Origin: Thiohalocapsa sp. ML1
GTDB lineage: Bacteria > Pseudomonadota > Gammaproteobacteria > Chromatiales > Chromatiaceae
Direction: 5' to 3'
Assembly (NCBI RefSeq): GCF_001469165.1
Contig: NZ_JABX01000016.1
Location: 59,801 to 123,800 of the forward strand
Length of the DNA stretch: 64,000 bases
The stretch's first letter is position 1. Every line of letters starts with the position of its first letter. The position numbers and the translations under genes were made by a program. Below are positions 50,534 through 59,702 of this stretch, piece by piece. The notes below the pieces were generated by a model, which was given only the letters and a program-made list of their open reading frames with translations, was not told where the DNA came from and searched no databases.

Positions 50534-52510
50534 TCACTCGCCCGCGTCGCCCGCGGCGAGCCGGCGCGCTTGGGCGAGGTTCTGCTGTGCCCGCGCCAGC
50601 GTGTCGCGCCAGGCGGGTATGTCCGGATGGGCGGCCACCAGGGAGCGTGAGATGGCGACGGCGTGCTCGAAGTCCGCCAGCGCGTCATCGTGGCGGCCGG
50701 CGTTGCCGTGCGCGATGCCCCGGTTCATGTATGCCACAGCCAAGTGATGCTGCATCGCCGGCGGCCACTGCGCGCCGAGGGTGGTGAGCAGCGCCTCGCC
50801 GAGCCCGATGGCGGCGTCGTAGTCGGCGATGGCGGCGTCTAGCGCGCCTCGGTCGGCGTAGGCAAGGCCGCGGTTGGAGTAGACGGCGCCTAGGTCGTTT
50901 TGCATCGCCGGCGGCCACTGCGCGCCGAGGGCGGTGCGCAGCGTCTCGCGGAGCGTGATGGCGGCGTCGTAGTCGGCGATGGCGGCGTCCGGCGCCCCGC
51001 GGTCGGCGTGGGCAGCGCCGCGGTTGGTGTAGATGCCTGCCAGGTCGTTCTGCATCTCCTGCGGCCACTGGGCGCCGAGGGCGGTGCGCAACGTCTCGCC
51101 GAGCCTGATGGCGGCGTCGTAGTCGGCGGTAGCGGCGTCCAGCGCGCCGCGGTCGGCGTGGGCATTGCCGCGGTTGGAGTAGACCGTGGCCAGGGCGTTC
51201 TGCATTGCCGGCGGCCAGTGGGCGCCGAGGGCGCTGCACAGTGTCTCGCCGAGTTTGATGGCCGCGTCGTAGTCGGTGATGGCGACGTCCAGCGCGCCGA
51301 TGTCAGCGTGGGCAAGGCCGCGGTTGGAATAAATCCCCGCCATCTGCTGTTTCAGACTGACGTCGTCCGATTCACGTGCTGCGGCGACGAGTATCGCTAC
51401 GGCCCGGTCCAGGGCGGCCAGTGATTCGGCAATCCGCCCGGCGACGTGCAGAACCCGGGCAAGCTGATCAAGGTGCCGAGCGACGCGCGGATGCCGCGGA
51501 CCGAAAACGCGCTCGTCGATGGCCAGCGCGCGCCGCAGCAGTGGCTCGGCCTCGGCGAGATATCCGGTTTCTTCAAGTGCTTGCGCAAGATCCGCCAATG
51601 CTTGCGCGGTCGTGGGATGGTCATGGCCAAAAGCGCTCTCCGCGGCGCTCAGCGCCTCACGCAGCAGCGCCGCGGCCTCGTCCACCCGGCCATTTGTGCG
51701 ACGCGCCCGGGCCAGCTCCATCAGCGCCAGCGCGGCGCCGCCGCCGTTGCCCCGGGCGCGGAAGCCGCGCAAGGCCTGCTCCGCGCGCCGGCGCGCGGCA
51801 GCCGCCTCGCCGAGCGCGGCTAGGCGGTTCGCGGCCTCCAGCAGCAGGTCCGGCTCGGCCTCGGCGTCCGGCTGGCGGGCGAGGTAGGCATCGAGCTGGC
51901 GCAGGCGCTCGCGGGCGTGCTCCCGGTCGAGCAGCGTCGGCTCGTCGGGCTCGGACCAGATGGCCTCGCCGCCCGTTGTGCCCGGAGGGGTGAAATCCAG
52001 CACTGCCGCGCGCCAGGTCCAAAGGTCGGGCGCTTGGTCCGCGAGCTGCCGAATCTGCGCCTCGTCGAGCCAGAGCACCACCGGCAGCCGCAGCTCGGCG
52101 GCGAGTCGCTCGCGCCGCACGTTGAGATTCCGCCAGAGCCGATGCAGATCTTCGCCGGGCCAGCGGTCGAGGCCGAGCAGGTGCAGGGCGCCGGCGCCGG
52201 CGGCATGCTCGGCGAGCTGCCCCGGCACGGCGTCCGGGTCGGGCCGGTCGGCGAGCTGCCAGCGCGCCGGCGGCTCCGTGGACGCGGCGGCAGACGCGGC
52301 ATCGATCAAGGCGTCGCGATAGCCGGCGACCCCGCATTGCGCGATGACCAGCGCGAACCGGCCGGGGCGGGCCAGCAGCCGCCGCAGCCTGGCGAAATCG
52401 TCGCGATGCAGCGATAAAGGCACCGCCTTGCCCCACGCGGCGGTCGGCGGAATGGCCCGCGGCAGAGCGGCGGACTCGGCCGGAAGCTGGATCGGCGTTG
52501 GCATGTGCAT
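50534..52510 (-). CDS. TPR protein with degenerate P-loop-like N-terminal domain
   Basis: About 658 residues. The N-terminal 200 residues contain RFALVIAQCGVAGYRDALID, LHLLGLDRWPG and RLPVVLWLDEAQIRQLADQA, a layout like the ATPase part of STAND proteins but without a Walker A lysine. Ordinary TPRs follow (AFGHDHPTTAQALADLAQAL), then four copies of the same 50-residue repeat found in the gene at 45100-48492; the last 50 residues are almost identical in the two proteins. ATGs at 52510 and 52504 are equally possible starts. It probably works with, or duplicates, the neighbouring TPR-ATPase. Confidence 0.75.
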   Translation of the reverse strand: MHMPTPIQLPAESAALPRAIPPTAAWGKAVPLSLHRDDFARLRRLLARPGRFALVIAQCGVAGYRDALIDAASAAASTEPPARWQLADRPDPDAVPGQLAEHAAGAGALHLLGLDRWPGEDLHRLWRNLNVRRERLAAELRLPVVLWLDEAQIRQLADQAPDLWTWRAAVLDFTPPGTTGGEAIWSEPDEPTLLDREHARERLRQLDAYLARQPDAEAEPDLLLEAANRLAALGEAAAARRRAEQALRGFRARGNGGGAALALMELARARRTNGRVDEAAALLREALSAAESAFGHDHPTTAQALADLAQALEETGYLAEAEPLLRRALAIDERVFGPRHPRVARHLDQLARVLHVAGRIAESLAALDRAVAILVAAARESDDVSLKQQMAGIYSNRGLAHADIGALDVAITDYDAAIKLGETLCSALGAHWPPAMQNALATVYSNRGNAHADRGALDAATADYDAAIRLGETLRTALGAQWPQEMQNDLAGIYTNRGAAHADRGAPDAAIADYDAAITLRETLRTALGAQWPPAMQNDLGAVYSNRGLAYADRGALDAAIADYDAAIGLGEALLTTLGAQWPPAMQHHLAVAYMNRGIAHGNAGRHDDALADFEHAVAISRSLVAAHPDIPAWRDTLARAQQNLAQARRLAAGDAGE

Positions 52511-52631
52511 GGGCTCAGTCCGCCTCGGCCAAGGCCCGCAGGGCCTCGGCATAGCCGTTCAGTTGCGCCGCGCTCGGCGGTGTATCGTCCGCATTCTCGC
52601 TGACCCGCCAATCCGCTCGCAGGAGACCACG

Positions 52632-53765
52632 ATGATCATCGGCTTCCCCACTGAGATCAAGGCGCAGGAGCGGCGCGTCGCCGCGGTGCCGGCGCTGGTG
52701 CATGACCTGGTCGCGGCGGGGCATCGGGTGCTGGTGCAGGCGGGGGCGGGGCTCGGCGCCGGCATCGCGGATGCGGGGTTTGCGGACGCGGGGGCGGAGC
52801 TGGTCGAGGCTGCCGAGGCGGTGTGGGGCACGGCGGGGCTGATCGTGAAGGTGAAGGAGCCGCTGCCGGCGGAGTATCCGCTGCTGCGCCCGGGGCAGGT
52901 GCTGTTCACTTATTTGCATCTCGCCGCGAGCCGGGGTCTCACCGATGCGCTGCTGGCGAGCGGCGCGCATTGCTTTGCCTACGAGACGTTGACGGTGCAG
53001 GGCCGGCTGCCGCTGCTGGCGCCGATGAGCGAGGTGGCGGGCCGCCTTGCGGTGCAGGCGGGGGCCTGGCACCTGGGCGCGCAGGTGGGCGGGCGCGGCG
53101 TGCTGCTCGGCGGTGTGCCGGGCGTGGCACCCGCCAACGTGCTGGTGCTCGGCGGCGGCAGCGTCGGCACGGAGGCGGCGCGTATGGCGGCCGGGCTCGG
53201 GGCGAACGTCGTGGTGCTCGACATCGACCTGGAGCGACTGCGCCACCTCGCGGACATCCTGCCGGCGAATGTCACGACGCTGGCGAGCAGCGCGCACGCG
53301 ATCCGCGACCGGCTGCCGACGGCGGATCTCGTCATCGGCGCCGTGCTCGTGAACGGCGCTCGCGCGCCGACGCTGCTCCGCCGTACGGACTTAGGCCTGA
53401 TGCACGACGACGGCCCGGTGCTGGTGGACGTGGCCATCGACCAGGGCGGCTGCTTCGAGACCAGCCGCCCGACGACGCACGCGGAGCCGACCTATGTGGT
53501 GGACGGCGTCGTGCACTACTGCGTCGCGAACATGCCGGGCGCGGTGCCGCGCACGGCGACGTTCGCGCTCACCAACGCCACCAAGCCCTACGTGGAGCTG
53601 CTGGCGGGGCTGGTGGAGCGCGACGGCATCGCCGCCGCGGTGGCGCATCCCGTGCTCGGCACGGCGGCGAACGTGCTGGCCGGGGAGCTGACGCATCCGG
53701 CCGTCGCCGCGGCCTTCGGGTTGCCGTGGCGGGCGCCGGCGGAGGTCGGACGCGGCGGAGATTAG
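52632..53765 (+). CDS. ald: Alanine dehydrogenase
   Basis: A 377-residue NAD-dependent enzyme interconverting alanine with pyruvate and ammonium. Family blocks are [39 protein letters not shown] (catalytic Lys), [12 protein letters not shown] (catalytic His) and the NAD-binding [20 protein letters not shown]. The C-terminal [18 protein letters not shown] is typical. A ribosome-binding site AGGAG lies about 8 bp upstream of the ATG. Its last 4 bases overlap the convergent thioredoxin-family gene. It could assimilate ammonium made by the nitrate pathway, an inference. Confidence 0.95.
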   Translation: MIIGFPTEIKAQERRVAAVPALVHDLVAAGHRVLVQAGAGLGAGIADAGFADAGAELVEAAEAVWGTAGLIVKVKEPLPAEYPLLRPGQVLFTYLHLAASRGLTDALLASGAHCFAYETLTVQGRLPLLAPMSEVAGRLAVQAGAWHLGAQVGGRGVLLGGVPGVAPANVLVLGGGSVGTEAARMAAGLGANVVVLDIDLERLRHLADILPANVTTLASSAHAIRDRLPTADLVIGAVLVNGARAPTLLRRTDLGLMHDDGPVLVDVAIDQGGCFETSRPTTHAEPTYVVDGVVHYCVANMPGAVPRTATFALTNATKPYVELLAGLVERDGIAAAVAHPVLGTAANVLAGELTHPAVAAAFGLPWRAPAEVGRGGD

Positions 53766-54892
53766 GGGACCTCGGCCTGCCCGCGCTCGATGGCCTGGGT
53801 GCGGGCATAGCGCTGGTAGGTCCAACCGCGCTCGTAGGCGCGCTCGGTGACGAAGCCGATGCTGTTCTGCATGCGGCTTGCGAGCACCAGCGCGTCGGTG
53901 GCGAGGACCTGGCGGCCGTCCTCGCTGAAGAACACCAGCGCCGGCAGCTCGCTGAAGCCGAGCGCGGCGTACCAGTCCGCGGGGCTGGTGCGCTCGCCCG
54001 CCGGGGTGAGCACCGGGGTCTTGGTGTCGCCGGCATTGAGGCGCACCACATCGAAGCCGTCGAGCTGCTCGCGGAGCTCGGCGTCGCCGAGCACCTCGGC
54101 ATGGAAGCGCGGGCAGCGCGGGCAGTCCTTGCCTTCGAACAGCACCAGCAGCGGGCGCTCGGCGGGCATCCGGTCGCGGGCGAGCATGTGCGGCGGCGGC
54201 TCGAACAGCGCGTCCGCGGGTAGCGTCCAAGTGCCTGTGTCGGTGCCGGCCTCGGCGGCGTCCTGCTGCGCCAGGTAGTCCCGCAGCGACATCTCGGCGT
54301 GGTGGCCGCCGATGAGATACTCCAGCGCGGCGGCGAAGCGCGCCGGCTCGTAGTAGCCGGTGAGCTTGAGCAGCGCTTGGCCTTCGGTGTCGTAGAACAA
54401 CAGGGTCGGGGCAAACTGAACGCCTTCGGCCAGCGCGAAGGTCTTGACCCGCGTGGTCTCGCCGGAAAAGTCCACGAGCTCGGCATCCGAGAAGATCTCA
54501 AGCCCGAGGGTGTCGAAATGCGCCTGCAGCCGGGCGGCGATGGCCGGGTCCTGCAGGCTCGTCTGGATGAAGAGGTGGCAGTAGGAGCAGCCCTGGGTGC
54601 TGAAGAACAGAAACAAGCCCTGCTTGCCGGCCTCGGCAGCCATCGCGGCGTCGTCCGGCAGGTCGAGAAAGCTGTCCTTGAACCAGTCCGGATAGTCGAT
54701 CTGCGCGATTGCGGCGTCGTCGAAGTCTGCGTCGCCGGCAGCGGTGGCCATCGTTGCGGGCAGCAAGGACAGCAGCGCCGAGAGCAGTCCAGACACCAAC
54801 AACCCTGCTGTCTGCGCGGCGTGCGTGCGGCGGCGGGCGGCGGGCGAAGCCGTTGCGGCACTGCGCAGAACCTGGCTCGATGAGTGCGGCAT
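53762..54892 (-). CDS. Exported protein with two thioredoxin-like domains
   Basis: A 376-residue protein with an N-terminal signal or anchor ([20 protein letters not shown]). Domain 1 has the redox motif C-S-Y-C ([18 protein letters not shown], about 96-115) and resembles SoxW/DsbD-gamma-like thioredoxins. Domain 2 has C-P-R-C ([16 protein letters not shown], about 253). Both would face the periplasm and might reduce cytochromes c or sulfur-carrier proteins. Exact partners unknown. The 3' end overlaps ald by 4 bp in a convergent arrangement. Confidence 0.82.
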   Translation of the reverse strand: MPHSSSQVLRSAATASPAARRRTHAAQTAGLLVSGLLSALLSLLPATMATAAGDADFDDAAIAQIDYPDWFKDSFLDLPDDAAMAAEAGKQGLFLFFSTQGCSYCHLFIQTSLQDPAIAARLQAHFDTLGLEIFSDAELVDFSGETTRVKTFALAEGVQFAPTLLFYDTEGQALLKLTGYYEPARFAAALEYLIGGHHAEMSLRDYLAQQDAAEAGTDTGTWTLPADALFEPPPHMLARDRMPAERPLLVLFEGKDCPRCPRFHAEVLGDAELREQLDGFDVVRLNAGDTKTPVLTPAGERTSPADWYAALGFSELPALVFFSEDGRQVLATDALVLASRMQNSIGFVTERAYERGWTYQRYARTQAIERGQAEVP

Positions 54893-55198
54893 CTGCGTAC
54901 CTGACGGTGGTCTGTGGGGTATCCGACCCTAGCACTACGCCGCGCGACAGGGAACCTCGGCGCTTCCCGACGGGGCTGTCCGGTGCTGCGGCCGGCCCGG
55001 CTCAGGTCCGGCTCATGGTCTTCGCCCGCTGCTTGTGCCCGTGCCGCGGCCAGCTACGGCGGCTGGTGCCGAGCCGCCCGGAGCGCGCCGAGGTCTATCG
55101 CTCCGTGCGCCGACGGCGGCGGTTGCGGCGGCGCCTCGGGCCGGGCGTTGTGGGACAATTGCCGGCGGTTTCACGACGCTGCCCCGGGGATGCGAGCA
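54893..55198. other. Divergent spacer between thioredoxin-family gene and telA
   Basis: 306 bp expected to hold both promoters. No repeat array or convincing promoter element is visible. Confidence 0.45.
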
Positions 55199-56344
55199 AT
55201 GAATGACAGGTCTTCGACATCGGCTGATCTCGCCGTGCCCGCCGCGAGCGAGCCCGGCCGGGACATCGTCGCGCTGGCCGACGCGCCGCCGGCGGAGCAG
55301 CAGCACATCAAGGCGCTGCTGGCGGAGCTGGACCTGACGGACGCAAGCTCCATCATGCACTTCGGCGTCGGCGCCCAGCAGCAACTGACCGAGGTGTCCG
55401 ACCAAATGCTGGAGGGCGTGCGCAGCAAGGACACCGGCGCCGCCGGTGCGACGCTGAGCCAGATGGTGGGCACGCTCCGGGGCTTCGACGTGGACGCGCT
55501 GGACCCGAACGCGAAGAAGGGCTTTCTGGGCCGGCTGTTCGGCGGTGCCGGCAAGCCCATTGTGAAGTTCTTGCAGGAGTACGAGGGGGTGCGCGACCAC
55601 ATCGAGCGCATCACCATCGACCTAGACCGGCACAAGACCCGGCTGCTGACGGACGTGACCAGCCTGGACCGGCTCTACGACGCGAACCTGGCCTTCTTCC
55701 GCGAGCTGGAGCACTACATCGCCGCCGGCGACGCCAAGCTTGCGGAGCTGGACCGCGAGACCATCCCCGCGCTGGCCGCCGAGGTCGAGCAGGCGACCGA
55801 CATGGTGCAGGCGCAGAATCTGCGCGATCTGCGCGCCGCCCGCGACGACCTGGAGCGCCGCGTGCATGACCTGCGCCTGACCCGGCAGGTGGCCATGCAG
55901 GCGCTGCCGAGCATCCGGCTGGTGCAGGAGAACGACAAGGGGCTGATCAACAAGATCAACTCGACCTTGGTCAACACCGTGCCGCTGTGGCGCCAGCAGC
56001 TCGCGCAGGCGATTACGATCTATCGCTCCGGCCGGGCAGCCGAGACCGTGCGCGCCGCGACCGACCTCACCAACGAGCTGCTGCGCGCCAACGCCGAGAA
56101 CCTGAAAACGGCCAATGCCGAGGCGCGCAAGCAGATCGAGCGCGGCGTGTTCGACATCGAGACGGTCAAGCAGGCCAACCAGGCGCTCATCGCGACCATC
56201 GAAGAAAGCTTGGCCATTGCCGACGAGGGCAAGCGCGCCCGTGCCGCGGCCACCGCGGAGCTGACGCAGATGGAAGCGGATCTGCGCCGGACGCTGGCGG
56301 CGGCGAGCGCGGCGACATCCGGCAAGGGCCAGCCGAGGGGTTAG
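55199..56344 (+). CDS. telA: TelA-family toxic anion resistance protein
   Basis: A 381-residue soluble protein of the TelA/KlaA family (tellurite and toxic-anion resistance). It is mostly alpha-helical: KGFLGRLFGGAGKPIVKFLQ near 90, a long coiled segment (DHIERITIDLDRHKTRLL), LPSIRLVQENDKGLINKINS near 240 and RKQIERGVFDIETVKQANQ near 320. The start at 55199 (MNDRSSTS) is preferred; an ATG at 55190 adds three residues. It is monocistronic here, without other ter genes, so a general envelope-stress role is as likely as tellurite resistance. Confidence 0.9.
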   Translation: MNDRSSTSADLAVPAASEPGRDIVALADAPPAEQQHIKALLAELDLTDASSIMHFGVGAQQQLTEVSDQMLEGVRSKDTGAAGATLSQMVGTLRGFDVDALDPNAKKGFLGRLFGGAGKPIVKFLQEYEGVRDHIERITIDLDRHKTRLLTDVTSLDRLYDANLAFFRELEHYIAAGDAKLAELDRETIPALAAEVEQATDMVQAQNLRDLRAARDDLERRVHDLRLTRQVAMQALPSIRLVQENDKGLINKINSTLVNTVPLWRQQLAQAITIYRSGRAAETVRAATDLTNELLRANAENLKTANAEARKQIERGVFDIETVKQANQALIATIEESLAIADEGKRARAAATAELTQMEADLRRTLAAASAATSGKGQPRG

Positions 56345-56352
56345 GCGATTGC

Positions 56353-56490
56353 CGGAAAAAAACGTACCGAATGGCGCAGGATTTTCGTCTGCCTTCAAGG
56401 AGCGGCAGCGGGTGCATAGTCGAACTATGCACCCGCTGCCGCGACGCAGAAGGCGGGCGAAAAGACAAGCCAGGCGGTATGTTTTTTGAC
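56353..56490. repeat. About 138-bp palindromic sequence downstream of telA
   Basis: A perfect 19-bp inverted repeat (arms 56402-56420 and 56424-56442, centre TGCATAGTCGAACTATGCA) is extended on both sides by imperfect complementary arms; GAAAAAAACGTACCG on the left mirrors CGGTATGTTTTTTG on the right. The whole would fold into a long hairpin. It could be a MITE-like insertion or a strong terminator. Confidence 0.8.
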
Positions 56491-56535
56491 AGAAATCGCC
56501 TTAGGCATGCCCCAGCGGCGCGGGCCGTACCGCGC

Positions 56536-56961
56536 TCAGGGCGCGCCGATGGTGAGGCTGACCCAACCCGAGTTGTTCCAATAGAACCCCGGGACATCGT
56601 TGGCGAAGCAGCACAGCTCGCCGGCGCGGGGCGACGCCCACATCGGCAAGCCCGTGCCGATGACGAAGGCGGTTGCGAGATCCCCGTCGACGCAGCCGAT
56701 CAGCGCCATGTAGCGGGCCTGGGGGATACGCTTGAAGCGGGCGAAGAGCCGCTGAAAAGCGTTCGGTTCGGCGATGCCGCCCGCGTCGGCGCCGAGGTGC
56801 AGGTCGCGCCACCGGCCCGTTGCGGTGAAGCGCAGGGGTTGGGTCGGGTCCAGCGGGACGCCCGTGCGGAACAGACGCCGGTCGGCCGGGATGAAGATGG
56901 TGCGGTTCAACGCGGTGTCAGGCGCCGGATGCCCTGCGTCGCGGCTGGCCCACGGCAACAT
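56536..56961 (-). CDS. LecA (PA-IL)-like lectin-domain protein
   Basis: A 141-residue protein whose C-terminal half resembles the Pseudomonas galactophilic lectin LecA: ARYMALIGCVDGDLATAFVI, then FANDVPGFYWNNSGWVSLTI, matching the calcium- and sugar-binding N-D-x-x-x-x-Y-x-x-N-x-G loop. The N-terminal part (NRTIFIPADRRLFRTGVPL) would supply the remaining beta strands. There is no signal peptide. It starts 14 bp after a Uma2 stop codon on the same strand, so they are co-transcribed. Sugar specificity is unknown. Confidence 0.72.
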   Translation of the reverse strand: MLPWASRDAGHPAPDTALNRTIFIPADRRLFRTGVPLDPTQPLRFTATGRWRDLHLGADAGGIAEPNAFQRLFARFKRIPQARYMALIGCVDGDLATAFVIGTGLPMWASPRAGELCCFANDVPGFYWNNSGWVSLTIGAP

Positions 56962-56975
56962 ACTGCCGGCCGTCG

Positions 56976-57548
56976 TCAGCCGAACAGGCCGCGCAGATCG
57001 ATGGCGCAGCCCGGCAGCGCTGCCGGCGTCACGCCCCCAAGATCCGCGGCCTCGGCGACGGCTCGGTAGCCGTCCGCCGCGGGCTCGCGATACAGCGTGA
57101 GCTTGCGGGCCGGTATGTCCACGAGCCACGACTCAGCGATGCCGGCGGCGGCGTACAGTGGCAGCTTCTTGTCCCGGTCGTAGCGGACCGAGGACTCCGC
57201 CACCTCGACCAGCAGCAGGATATCGGCGGGCGTCGGATAAGCGTCGGCGTAGAAGTCCTCGCGCGGGCACAGCAGCACGATGTCCGGCTGCGGCAGGGAA
57301 AAGTCGCCGATGCGGATCGGGTTTTGGACGGACAGAACGACTCTCTCGCCGAGCCGACGCACGAACAGGTTGGCGACGCGGTTCACGGCGCCGGAATGCG
57401 GCAGTCCAATCGGCGGCATGTCGATGATCTCCCCGTCGATGAGCTCGACCCGGTCGTCCTCCGTGAGGATGTCGGTTTCGCCCATGCGCAGGTACTCGTC
57501 CACACTGAAGCGGTAGCGGTGGTAGAGGTCTTCGGCGGTGGCTGACAT
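56976..57548 (-). CDS. Uma2-family endonuclease-like protein, tandem copy A
   Basis: A 190-residue Uma2 protein: MSATAEDLYHRYRFSVDEYL, RVELIDGEIIDMPPIGLPHS, QPDIVLLCPREDFY (Asp), LLLVEVAESSVRYDRDKKLP (Glu and Lys of the PD-(D/E)XK site) and GIAESWLVDIPARKL. One of three tandem paralogues of exactly 190 residues on the minus strand. The lectin-like gene follows 14 bp downstream. Confidence 0.88.
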   Translation of the reverse strand: MSATAEDLYHRYRFSVDEYLRMGETDILTEDDRVELIDGEIIDMPPIGLPHSGAVNRVANLFVRRLGERVVLSVQNPIRIGDFSLPQPDIVLLCPREDFYADAYPTPADILLLVEVAESSVRYDRDKKLPLYAAAGIAESWLVDIPARKLTLYREPAADGYRAVAEAADLGGVTPAALPGCAIDLRGLFG

Positions 57549-57627
57549 CTGGAGGCTCCGGGCTGCGCGACGTGCTGATGCGGCTCCTGGGGAAAACTAT
57601 AAAGATTAGTAGGTGGCAGAGGGAAAA

Positions 57628-57650
57628 GGGCCGAGGGCCGAGGGTCGAGG
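57628..57650. repeat. GGGCCGA heptamer array
   Basis: Two GGGCCGA units and one GGGTCGA, in the spacer between Uma2 copies A and B. No clear inverted arm here. Confidence 0.85.
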
Positions 57651-57729
57651 GGGAGACCGGGCTCCCTTGTTTCGTTGTCCCTTTCGTTGCTTTTCGTTGT
57701 CGGACACGTAACGTAAGCTCGGGTCGTCT

Positions 57730-58302
57730 TCAGCCGAACAGGCCGCGCAGGTCGATGGCGCAGTCCGGCAGCGCTGCCGGCGTCACGCGGGCGAGATCCC
57801 CGGCCTCGGCGACGGCTCGATAGCCGTCCGCCGCGGGCTCCCGGTAAAGGATCAGCTTGCGGGCGGGGATGTCCACGAGCCACGACTCCGCGATGCCGGC
57901 GGCGGCGTACAGCGGCAGCTTCTTGTCGCGGTCGTAGCGGACGGAAGATTCGGCCACCTCGACCAGCAGCAGGATATCGGCGGGCGTCGGATAAGCGGCG
58001 GCGTAGAAGTCATCGCGCGGGCGCAGCAGCGCGATGTCGGGCTGCGGCAGGGAGAGGTCACCGATGCGGATCGGGTTCTGCATCGACAGGATGACGCGCG
58101 TGCCCAATTGCTCCTTGAGCTTGTTCCCAAGGCGATTCACGGCGCTCGTGTGTGGAATCCCGATCGGCGGCATGTCGATGATCTCCCCGTCGATGAGCTC
58201 CACCCGGTCGTCCTCCTTGAGGATGCCGGTCTCGCCCATGCGCAGGTACTCATCCACGCTGAAGCGGTAGCGGTGGTAGAGGTCTTCGGCGGTGGCTGAC
58301 AT
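57730..58302 (-). CDS. Uma2-family endonuclease-like protein, tandem copy B
   Basis: A 190-residue paralogue of copies A and C with the same N-terminus (MSATAEDLYHRYRFSVDEYL), catalytic segment LLLVEVAESSVRYDRDKKLP and C-terminus (CAIDLRGLFG). It diverges most around residues 60-75 (HTSAVNRLGNKLKEQLG in place of RRLGERV-type sequence). About 160 bp upstream of its start is nearly identical to the upstream region of copy C, so B and C arose by a segmental duplication that included the promoter. Confidence 0.88.
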   Translation of the reverse strand: MSATAEDLYHRYRFSVDEYLRMGETGILKEDDRVELIDGEIIDMPPIGIPHTSAVNRLGNKLKEQLGTRVILSMQNPIRIGDLSLPQPDIALLRPRDDFYAAAYPTPADILLLVEVAESSVRYDRDKKLPLYAAAGIAESWLVDIPARKLILYREPAADGYRAVAEAGDLARVTPAALPDCAIDLRGLFG

Positions 58303-58468
58303 GCGAAGGGCTCCGAGTATGGCGCGGTTGCAGACGCGGATGCTGCGGTCTCTGCAAGTGTAGGCCGCTGTGCCGACCGCGCGCCAGGCACCGGGGACAA
58401 GTGCAAACCCTTGCGGTCTCCTGCCGAGCAGAGCCCAGGCACCACGGCGGCGCGGGCTCGCGCACAAG

Positions 58469-58500
58469 CCCCTAGCCCCTAGCTCCTAGCCCCTAGCCCC
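58469..58500. repeat. CCCCTAG heptamer array
   Basis: CCCCTAG, CCCCTAG, CTCCTAG, CCCCTAG and CCCC, between Uma2 copies B and C. Confidence 0.95.
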
Positions 58501-58512
58501 TCTTCTACGCTC

Positions 58513-58612
58513 GTGCCGAGGCTCCGCCTCGGCACGCCGTGTCGGCGGCTCTGCCGCTTGGGCACTCCCGGCGGAGCCGGCGCACGCGGTGCCGAGGCAG
58601 AGCCTCGGCACC
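58513..58612. repeat. Pair of GTGCCGAGGC palindromes
   Basis: GTGCCGAGGC-TCC-GCCTCGGCAC (58513-58535) and GTGCCGAGGC-AGA-GCCTCGGCAC (58590-58612) bracket a 54-bp segment. Another pair of REP-type hairpins in an intergenic spacer. Confidence 0.85.
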
Positions 58613-58687
58613 AGAGCGGTGAATCCCCTGGACCCTGCCTGCCTCAGCCGAACAGCCCGCCCAAGTCCAACATGCCGCCCGCCGTCG

Positions 58688-59260
58688 TCAGCCGAACAGG
58701 CCGCGCAGGTCGATGGCGCACTCCGGCAGCGCCGCCGGCGTTACGCGCCCAAGATCGGCCGCCTCGGCGACGGCTCGGTAGCCGTCCGCCGCCGGCTCGC
58801 GATACAGCATGAGCTTGCGGGCCGGGATGTCCACGAGCCAGGACTCCGCGATGCCGGCAGCGGCGTACAGCGGCAGCTTCTTGTCGCGGTCGTAGCGCAC
58901 CGAGGATTCGGCAACTTCCACGACCAGCAGGATGTCGTCGGGCGCCGGATAGGCGCTGGCGTAGAAGTCCTCGCGCGGGCGGAGCAGCGCGATGTCCGGT
59001 TGGGGCAGGGAGAAGTCGCCGATGCGAATCGGGTCCTGCACGGACAGGACGACACGCTCGCCGAGCCGGCGGGCGAACAAGTTGGCGATGCGCTTGACCG
59101 CGCCGGCGTGTGGAGTGCCGATCGGCGGCATCGAGAGGATCTCCCCATCGATGAGCTCCACCCGATCCTCCTCGCCGAGGATGCCGGCCTCGCCCATGCG
59201 CAGGTAGTCATCCACGCTGAAGCGATAGCGGTGATAGAGGTCTTCGGCGGTGGCGGACAT
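58688..59260 (-). CDS. Uma2-family endonuclease-like protein, tandem copy C
   Basis: A 190-residue paralogue of copies A and B. The N-terminus is MSATAEDLYHRYRFSVDDYL and the catalytic region ILLVVEVAESSVRYDRDKKL. It shares its 5' flank with copy B. First of the three in transcription order, with 385 bp to copy B, so separate promoters are likely. Confidence 0.88.
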   Translation of the reverse strand: MSATAEDLYHRYRFSVDDYLRMGEAGILGEEDRVELIDGEILSMPPIGTPHAGAVKRIANLFARRLGERVVLSVQDPIRIGDFSLPQPDIALLRPREDFYASAYPAPDDILLVVEVAESSVRYDRDKKLPLYAAAGIAESWLVDIPARKLMLYREPAADGYRAVAEAADLGRVTPAALPECAIDLRGLFG

Positions 59261-59539
59261 GCGCAGGGCTCCGGATATGGCGCGGATGCAGAAGCGGATG
59301 CTGCGGTTGCTGCAAGTGTAGGCCGCTGTGCCGACCGCGCGCCACCGGGGACAAATGCAAATCCTTGCGGTCTCGTGCCGAGCAGAGCCCGGGCACCAGG
59401 GCGGCGCGGGCTCGCGCCGACGCTCCCATGGCAGCGGTGCCGGCCGGTCGCGGTGCTGCCCTGGCGCCCCCTGGCTTCCTTGGGCGCCGAAGCACCGCTA
59501 AGCTTGCACCCGACCCAAGCATCAGGACGGACCCCACCC
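59261..59539. other. Upstream region of Uma2 copy C, duplicated upstream of copy B
   Basis: The first about 160 bp (59261-59420) is nearly the same as 58303-58460. The remaining bases up to the effector-like fragment show nothing recognisable. Confidence 0.75.
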
Positions 59540-59702
59540 ATGCCCCAAGCGGACCACCCGCCGGCCATCGCTGCCGCTACCCCGGCGCGCCTGCACCGCT
59601 ACCGCATCTTCCTCGCCTCGCCCAACGATGTGGCGCTGGAGCGCAGTGCCGTGCGCGACGTCGTCGCCCAGCTCCAGGGCGAGTACCGTATCGCGGACCA
59701 CC
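59540..59702 (+). pseudogene. N-terminal fragment of an effector-associated (DUF4062/TIR-like) domain
   Basis: From an ATG at 59540 the frame reads RYRIFLASPNDVALERSAV and VVAQLQGEYRI, the first strand and helix of the domain that often starts STAND-type signalling proteins (FLASPxDVxxER). After about 54 residues the similarity ends and the next gene begins in another frame, so this is a fragment fused by deletion to the Avd-like gene. The family call rests on one motif. Confidence 0.45.
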
